From contig NW_008708898.1 of assembly GCF_000327385.1 (NCBI RefSeq), forward strand, positions 1,575,483 through 1,639,482: a DNA stretch of 64,000 nucleotides. The letters run 5' to 3'. The notes below the pieces were generated by a model. It was not told where the DNA came from and made no database searches. It was given only the letters and a program-made list of their open reading frames with translations. Positions within the stretch are counted from its first letter, which is position 1. The number at the start of each line of letters is the position of its first letter. Position numbers and translations under genes: made by a program. Positions 57,758-64,000 of the stretch are shown here, piece by piece. Source of the stretch: Lottia gigantea. Taxonomy: Eukaryota > Mollusca > Gastropoda > Lottiidae.

Positions 57758-60502
57758 ATAACATAACATAACATAACATATTTATTCAGTAGAAAAGGCC
57801 ACCAGCCCATAGTACAAATTCACAATATACAATATTATAGTAACAAAATATATAACAGCATGTATAAAAAATATATCCAACATAATAAATATTCATACAT
57901 CATAATCATTTGGTAAACATCTATCATAAATTATAGTTTTACCATAGTTCTTTTCCGTAAAATATATGCACGGTAAACAAAAGTTGCTAAATTCTCAATG
58001 CTGTTACTATTTACATGAGACATTACATTTTCAAAAATTAATTTAACATCGTATTTACACAAGGCAATAATTCTTTCCTCAAATCATCATATAAAGGACA
58101 TTCTAACAAAACATGAATTTCATCTTCAATAATATTTACATTTCTTGTACTACAATTTACATTTACATACTCTTTCGGGTTTAGGGATATTCTGCCATCT
58201 TCCAGTTTCTACAGATAAATCATGGTTAGAACACCTGAATCGAGTTAGTGCAACTCTATGTTTATAATTATGTATATTTAAATAACTTTCAAATTCTAAT
58301 GATTTCTTAAATAAACAATAGTTTTCAAGTTTTGAGTTGAGATGGATGTCAATTGACCATTCTTGACGACAACAATCTTTAATTCTTTGTTTAAATTCCG
58401 ACATGAATGTCGTTACACTGATAACACCCTGCCTGTCCCAAACATATCCAAAACCGTATTCGTGTAATATGTTTCTGATATGAGATGCCCAGTTAACTCT
58501 CCCTGCTTCATGCAAACTCAGAAGCATATTATACGCCGCTTTAGGGTATCTATGACATGGTAAGCTTAGTAATTTTAACCAATATTGAACACAGTTACAT
58601 ATATATATTACATATAATGGGAATCTCCCAACTTCTCCATAAATAGCACAATTTCTTGTTGTGGAACCTACATGCAGTATAGACTTAATGAATTTGAGCT
58701 GCAGTGCCTCAATAGAGTCTTTGGGTTTAAAGCCCCATATAGGAGAACCATAACACAAAATTGGCACAATCATACGATCAAATAAAAATAAGGAATCGTT
58801 GACACTTATATTACATTTATTAATAAAACCCAACAACATGTTTGAGGCTTTACAAGCCTGTGAAACCAAAGTATCCGTTGCTAGTGTCCAGCATAGCTTG
58901 GGAGTAAAAAATATACCTAAATACTTATAATGATTAACAATATCAATTTGCTTTCCATCTAAATACCATCGTTCATAGTTCTTTATTATCCCCCCATGTC
59001 TAAAAACAATTACTTTGGTTTTTTTAAGGTTAATTTTCATACCATAAGTTTTACAAAAGGTTTGTATACAGTTAATTTGTGCCTGTAATCTGGCGACTGT
59101 ATCAGCTACAGCTGCAATGTCATCTGCATATAACAAAGCTACAATATTATTGATTTCGGGATTTACAAATATACCTTGACGTTCATGCAACCTGTCTATA
59201 AGCTCATTTAAAAACAAAGTGAATAATAGTGGACTCATCATGCAGCCTTGCCTGGTGCCAATTGTACAATTAAAGTAATCAGTAATGAGAGTTTTATTAG
59301 TTTGCACACATGATTTTAATTTGCTATACATTGATTGAATCACTTTAAAAACATTACCTCGAATTCCATTTTTTAATGGCATATATTGCATTAAGTGATG
59401 CTGAATTCCATCATATGCGGTACTAAAATCGACATAAATACAATAAAATCTGCCTTTAGCTTTTGTTTAATATTTCTGAATAAGGGCCTGTAATGTGAAT
59501 ATCTGATCGACTGTTCTGTACCTCTTTCTATACCCTCCCTGTGCTTCCAAAAATAAATCATTCATTTCACACCATTTCGTCAATCTAACATTCAGAATTT
59601 TTGTGAAAACTTTACTTAACGCTGATAGCAAGGCAATTCCGCGATAGTTTTTAGGATCTTGCACATTGCCTGACTTATGAATGGGGTGAATTATAGCATC
59701 GCACCATTTCTGTGGAAAATGTCCTGTTGATAATATTAAATTAAAAAGTAAAAGAATATAAGGTAACATTACATCCAATGAGTTTTTAATCATTTCATTA
59801 ACCACACCATCTGGACCTGCAGCTTTTGATGTAGGAATAGTATTCACAGTCAAACTTATCTCATCAGCTGTTATTTCGGCGTCTAGAATCTCATTGAATT
59901 CTGGAACATGGTTATCAATAGTTTCATGAGCAATATCACTTAAATCCTTATCACTTTCGAAAATGTTATCATTTAATAAATGTTTGAAATATGATGGCCA
60001 TGCGTGTGCTGTGATTTTAGGTTTCACCGAACGTTGCCTCAGAAATGATCTCATATTTTTCCAAAGCGTGTCACTATTAATTGTTTTGTAAAATGTGTAT
60101 GTTAAATTGATTTTCTCAAATCGTTTTTTACTTATATCACATTGAATTTTGAATTTAGACTTTGCTTTTTTGTACTAGTGTAAATCCTCATCACTGTTAG
60201 TTACTCTGTATACATCCAGAAACCTATATTTCTCACATGTTAACAAGTTACATTCCTCGTTCCACCAGTCTGGTTGTTTTAAAGTTTGATTGGCCCTTGT
60301 CGGTTTTATTATCATCGACGTTGCTGCATTTTGTAAAATCTCAGTCAGTTCGGCTACGGCATCATCTGATGTCTTCAAGAGTTTCTGCACGCTTTATAAA
60401 GTTACTTTTATTATCAGGACTAGTAAGGTTGTATCGAAATTGTTCTTTTTCAGACGATCTCCATTTAAACTTTGTCCAAGAGGTATTCATTATTTAACTT
60501 AA
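57758..60502 (-). mobile_element. 5'-truncated CR1/L2-like LINE with reverse transcriptase
   Basis: On the - strand this covers the linker, the complete reverse transcriptase and the C-terminal domain of a non-LTR retrotransposon. Visible blocks are the N-terminal RT region (TSKAAGPDGVVNEMIKNS, QKWCDAIIHPIHKSG, NYRGIALLSALSKVFTKILN, LEAQGGYRK), FSTAYDG just after the stop at 59467, GTRQGCMMSPLLFTLFLNEL, and the catalytic LLYADDIAA near 59119-59130. The C-terminal domain follows with HRVALTRFRCSNHDLS and a Cys/His tail. Two in-frame stops (59467, 60175), a frameshift near 60400 and a one-base loss near 58150 inactivate it. The 3' end is a short ATGTT tandem tail (57758-57781) rather than poly(A), as in CR1/L2-type LINEs. 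The endonuclease is missing. Confidence 0.9.
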
Positions 60503-60544
60503 AACAAAGGCCAGAGAACTTAATGTGAAATACCCGAGAGAACG

Positions 60545-60756
60545 ACGAATGTACAACGTACAACAATTCACAATTGAAAGTGAGGTTTACGTCTCACCTT
60601 CCTTCGCCCCAGGGCTTATGATGACGGACAACTCCATGCACTGTGCCGATGGAAATGCTGCTAGTGCATAGCGAACTGTGGAGAGATCTTTAACATGCAT
60701 ACTGGGCCTCGGTTTATTGTCCCAGCCGACCAGCTGAACGCCATGCCATGTCTTTT
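60545..60756 (-). mobile_element. SINE-type element copy 4
   Basis: On the - strand it contains GGGACAATAAACCGAGGCCC, AAGATCTCTCCACAGTT, CACAGTGCATGGAGTTG, and a tail with GTCCGTCATCATAAGCCC and GTGAGACGTAAACCTCACTT. It corresponds block by block to copies 2 and 3 and lies just upstream of the LINE fragment's truncated 5' end. Confidence 0.7.
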
Positions 60757-61808
60757 TTTTGAATTTCCAACCTTTGGATTTGTGGCACTGTTATGTCGAA
60801 ATCCGCTTGAAAAATCCGTGTTTCCAGCTGGAAATACTTTTGAAAAGACCATGATAGATGTTTGAATTAATTGGTCGAATATGGTATTTAGTCCAATGGT
60901 AATGACTTGAATTTGTTTCCAATCATTTGTGGCGATAAGAACGGTGTTATCAATTTCTTTGAAGCTCGGTCTGCTACTACAATACAGTGGGCCCAGAATA
61001 TGGGTATACCATAATATTGTACATTTTCAAAACGGCCTCCGTGAAAGTTACGCTAGCGCTCTGCAACGTATTACGGTAGGTAGGTAGATGACAAGTAAAC
61101 CTTCGCCTCCAGCGGATGCTGATACCGCAAACTAGGTAGTTGGATTGGGTCAAATTGGATGATTCTGTGTTGTTGGTTTGGTTGTTGATAATTCGTTAAA
61201 ACTGGTCGGGTCGGATCCAAACTGGTTCTGATCATGGTATTCTGGTTGATTGGTAGTCGAATGGTAGTCGTTAGTTTGGTTTGGTTAGATTATCTAATAA
61301 CTGTTGGAAAACTAGAAGACCTAAAAAAAAAAAGAAAAGAAAAAAAAAGAATTTGAAAAAAGAGGGGGAAAGGAAAAAATAAAAATAAAAGTGGGAAAAA
61401 CTTTCAACAAAAGGGGGAAAAGATGTTCTCTGAAGTTTCTGCATTGAAACTTGTTAAATTGATGGGATATAATTTAAAAGTATTATGAAACTAAAGAGAA
61501 TAAAAACTTAGCCTATCTGTTCAAAACAGATTTGGTTATAAAATGGAAGACGAGTTCCATTATCCAGTATACCAGTGGTCCGTGGGTGAAGCCAAAACAT
61601 TCTGTATGTTGAGTGGAATGCCGCTGGTTTCCAGGTAACATGTCAGTGGCTTACGAGCGGGTTTCAGTTAAGTGCAACGTGGTCGCATCGACATTTAATG
61701 GCGTTGAACTTATGGTCTCGCAGTACATTGTTGGTCCGGAGTCTGAGTTGAAGATATTCAAACTGATAATAAAATGTACCATGGATAACCAATAAACAAA
61801 GTATAGCA
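60757..61808. other. Intergenic DNA with a G/T-rich stretch and a polypurine tract
   Basis: About 61110-61300 is rich in TTGGTT and GGTAGTCG words. At 61321-61425 follows a nearly pure A/G tract. No gene is recognised; the 60-codon frame at 61613-61795 is not supported by any family. Confidence 0.5.
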
Positions 61809-61812
61809 TTAA

Positions 61813-62152
61813 AGATGGATTCTCTTATTTTTCATTTATGCAACTGAAAATGCTAATTCTTATATGAATAGAAAGTAGAGGTGTTCTAATGACTTGAAAA
61901 AGTACCAGTTTGTCTCACCTGTCCACAATGAATTCAAAATCAGCTAAATAAGAAGAGAATTACCAGCAGAATTCCGGTCAAAAAGTCCTTTTTTGTTTAT
62001 CCAGGCTGTACATACATGGACATTTATGAAACTCTTAATTATATGCAATAAGAACATAATAATATGATTAAAAATACACGATAATGCATTAGAAACACCA
62101 ATTAATCAATTAGTTTACCTAATTTGACATAAAAAAATAAGGAAGCCAATCT
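61813..62152. mobile_element. TTAA-flanked MITE, family A copy 2
   Basis: A 340 bp element with TTAA at 61809-61812 and 62153-62156. The ends are AGATGGATTCTCTTATTTT and, from the right, AGATTGGCTTCCTTATTTT. The interior matches 4501-4833, including TTAGAAACACCAATTAATC and AAGAGAATTACCAGCA. Confidence 0.8.
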
Positions 62153-62156
62153 TTAA

Positions 62157-63250
62157 ATTCCTAAGTAAGTGTCGGAATTATCTCCCAAAGTCTATAAATT
62201 TAAGGACTATATTTAAGTCGCAATATTACTTTCACTTGACAAATCACTGGTAACTACCGGATGTAAAGAGTCTCACCCAATAAACACAACGAAATTCACC
62301 AAAATTACCGAGTCAGATTCAGTTTACGACAACTGCCGAGAATTGCCGAATGGTACTTATCGAACACAAACTCGCTCACTAACTTTATCCCTTTCAAAAT
62401 AAAAAAAAACAAAGCTGAACATAAAACCCCAAACTAAATCCAAAGAAAACGAAGAATTTTTGTAACTTCAAAACAAACCCAAATCACTAAAACAAAGCTA
62501 TTCAAATAGCAATTCAAGTTTGATCCATATTTTGTCGATATTTTGTAAAGGTAATTTTTATTCAAAGTATTATTTTACTAGCGATATCTTTTTTTTTTTA
62601 GAAATTAACGATATCATTAACTAACCTCTTCTAAATAATAGAAACATTATTTTAGATTTCATTTCCGATATTTGTAAAGTAATGTATACACATTTGAAAT
62701 TCCTATCAGTTTCAGATGTTAACATCCTTTTTTGCAGAAAAGTTCAGCAAATGAAAAACAATATGTTGTATTGTAAAATACAAATCAATAATTGTAACAA
62801 TGTAGCCTATGGTGACTCCTTGGCAAATTACTTTAGATAAAGATCTTGCTCATAAATCATCCAGTTTTTTAGTCCATAATGACTACAGGAAAACAGTATT
62901 TTGACCAATGAAAGACGTAACAAACGGGATTTATTTTATGTCAAATGTAAAATAAAATCATGAACTGCATTTTTAAATGTTCTTCTTTATTTGAATTTCT
63001 AGATTTTTTCATTTAAAGAATAAAATGGTAATAATTGACAATAAAACTTCCAGCAATATTTAGTCAAACCTTTAAAAAAAGAAAATCTCATTGCCTCTCA
63101 TTTAAGTTTTTGCTTGTCCATAATGAAATGGCGACAAACCAACTTCAAAGTGTTTATCCTAATGGCTTAAATATTCAACGACAACCAGATAATACCCTTC
63201 GTTACCACCTACAATCATACTGCCACTAATGCCTCTCATATCATCAGACG
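62157..63250. other. AT-rich intergenic DNA
   Basis: No exon, RNA gene or repeat is recognised; the 64-codon frame at 63035-63229 has no identifiable family and may belong to the retroelement remnant that follows. Confidence 0.4.
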
Positions 63251-63255
63251 CCACT

Positions 63256-63390
63256 ACCAGAATCTTCAACACCAATATCCTCATGTCTACAGCAAGAGAC
63301 TTGTTACAGCTTACAGAAGAAATAAAAATTTCAGTAATATCCTAGTCCATGGTATAGACTTAACCCTCGCTAGTCTTAAAACATCTGACT
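63256..63390 (+). mobile_element. Penelope-like reverse transcriptase remnant
   Basis: Reading + strand, 63254-63360 encodes RHYQNLQHQYPHVYSKRL followed by VTAYRRNKNFSNILVHGID. The block A-Y-R-R-x-K-N-x-x-x-I-L-V-H is characteristic of the region after the reverse transcriptase of Penelope-like elements. Only this short piece is recognised, so it is an old fragment; assignment is by this one motif. Confidence 0.45.
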
Positions 63391-64000
63391 TCTTTTCTTT
63401 TGAATTTCCTACAGTGACTTTTATTAATATTATATTAATGCTTCTTATCTTCTTATAGATACATGAAAAGATTTTGTTTCACAATACAGGTTTTATCTTG
63501 AGATGATTATTGATATATCAGAAGAACATTGACTCAGCTATTTCAGCTAAAGAAATGATACTACCACAGATAGTATTACAGAGACATCCTTAGTTAACAT
63601 ATCTAATTATCTTAACATTTAACTTGCACCTTGTTTTATCATAAATCTTTTCATTGTGACCTCATGAGACTATGTTCTCATCACCATCTAATAAGAACCC
63701 TCTTTTAAAACTCGATCTTCATTAGCCCACATGGTGCAGAAAAGTAGGACGTAAACTCCATTCATTTCATTCTGAGTTAAGAATTTACAAAAAGTAGTAT
63801 ACTCTCACCTTTACCATTCATATATTAGTGCTAATATAAAATAGCAGTGTGAACATAACCATATTGATAGGAGACCCATACTTGTTTATAAAAATGATGT
63901 CCCCTTTTTTAATTTTCAATCGCTCCTATATATAGTTGGCTGAAATAGGTCAGTTGTCCGAAGATCGCATTGCGTGAAAACAACATGATTTATTTTAGGT
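63391..64000. other. AT-rich intergenic DNA to the right edge
   Basis: No feature can be supported. Confidence 0.4.

Noticed and set aside
60237-60502. Two + strand frames at 60.2-60.5 kb
   Set aside because: They are antisense to the LINE linker region.
27881-64000. An orthopedia homeobox completing the HRO cluster
   Set aside because: The only other homeodomain here (54-55 kb) lacks the orthopedia signature (for example NRRAKWKK), so otp is not claimed.

Overview
The window looks like nuclear DNA from a lophotrochozoan animal, most likely a mollusc. It is AT-rich and gene-poor, with long introns. It carries dispersed repeats that I recognise from molluscan genomes, including a SINE-type core with the motif GTCGTTCGGATGAGAC. 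I cannot name the species. There is no bacterial, organellar or CRISPR content.

The backbone is a developmental homeobox neighbourhood. A three-exon retinal homeobox gene (rx/Rax) lies on the + strand at 2960-12716. A three-exon homeobrain gene (hbn) lies on the - strand at 24773-27500, so the two are tail to tail about 12 kb apart. They are two members of the conserved homeobrain-rx-orthopedia (HRO) cluster. No orthopedia homeobox is visible. At 54213-55614 (+) there is a third PRD-class homeobox gene with a very divergent homeodomain (S54 R55 N56, Q50) that I cannot place in a named family. All three share the intron between homeodomain codons 46 and 47.

Two further - strand host genes can be assembled from consistent splice sites and phases. 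One, at 35611-38755, encodes a probable secreted protein of unknown family. The other, at 49475-51059, is the 3' part of a gene for a Ser/Thr-rich protein of unknown family.

The rest is regulatory and repetitive DNA. It includes a degenerate ~35 bp satellite (1-1552) and two arrays of the same 30 bp repeat (30.5 and 33.4 kb). A minisatellite at 46.7-47.5 kb occurs as two inverted arms around a SINE. A Penelope-like retroelement with inverted terminal repeats sits inside another minisatellite (47.8-48.5 kb). There are Harbinger pieces (17.4-18.3 and 20.0-20.3 kb), a decayed mariner (51.4-51.8 kb), an RNase H-bearing LINE fragment (36.5-37.5 kb), a 5'-truncated CR1/L2-like LINE (57.8-60.5 kb), and three families of short TTAA-flanked inverted-repeat elements. 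One of these last (55.65-56.05 kb) sits in the probable 3' UTR of the divergent homeobox gene.
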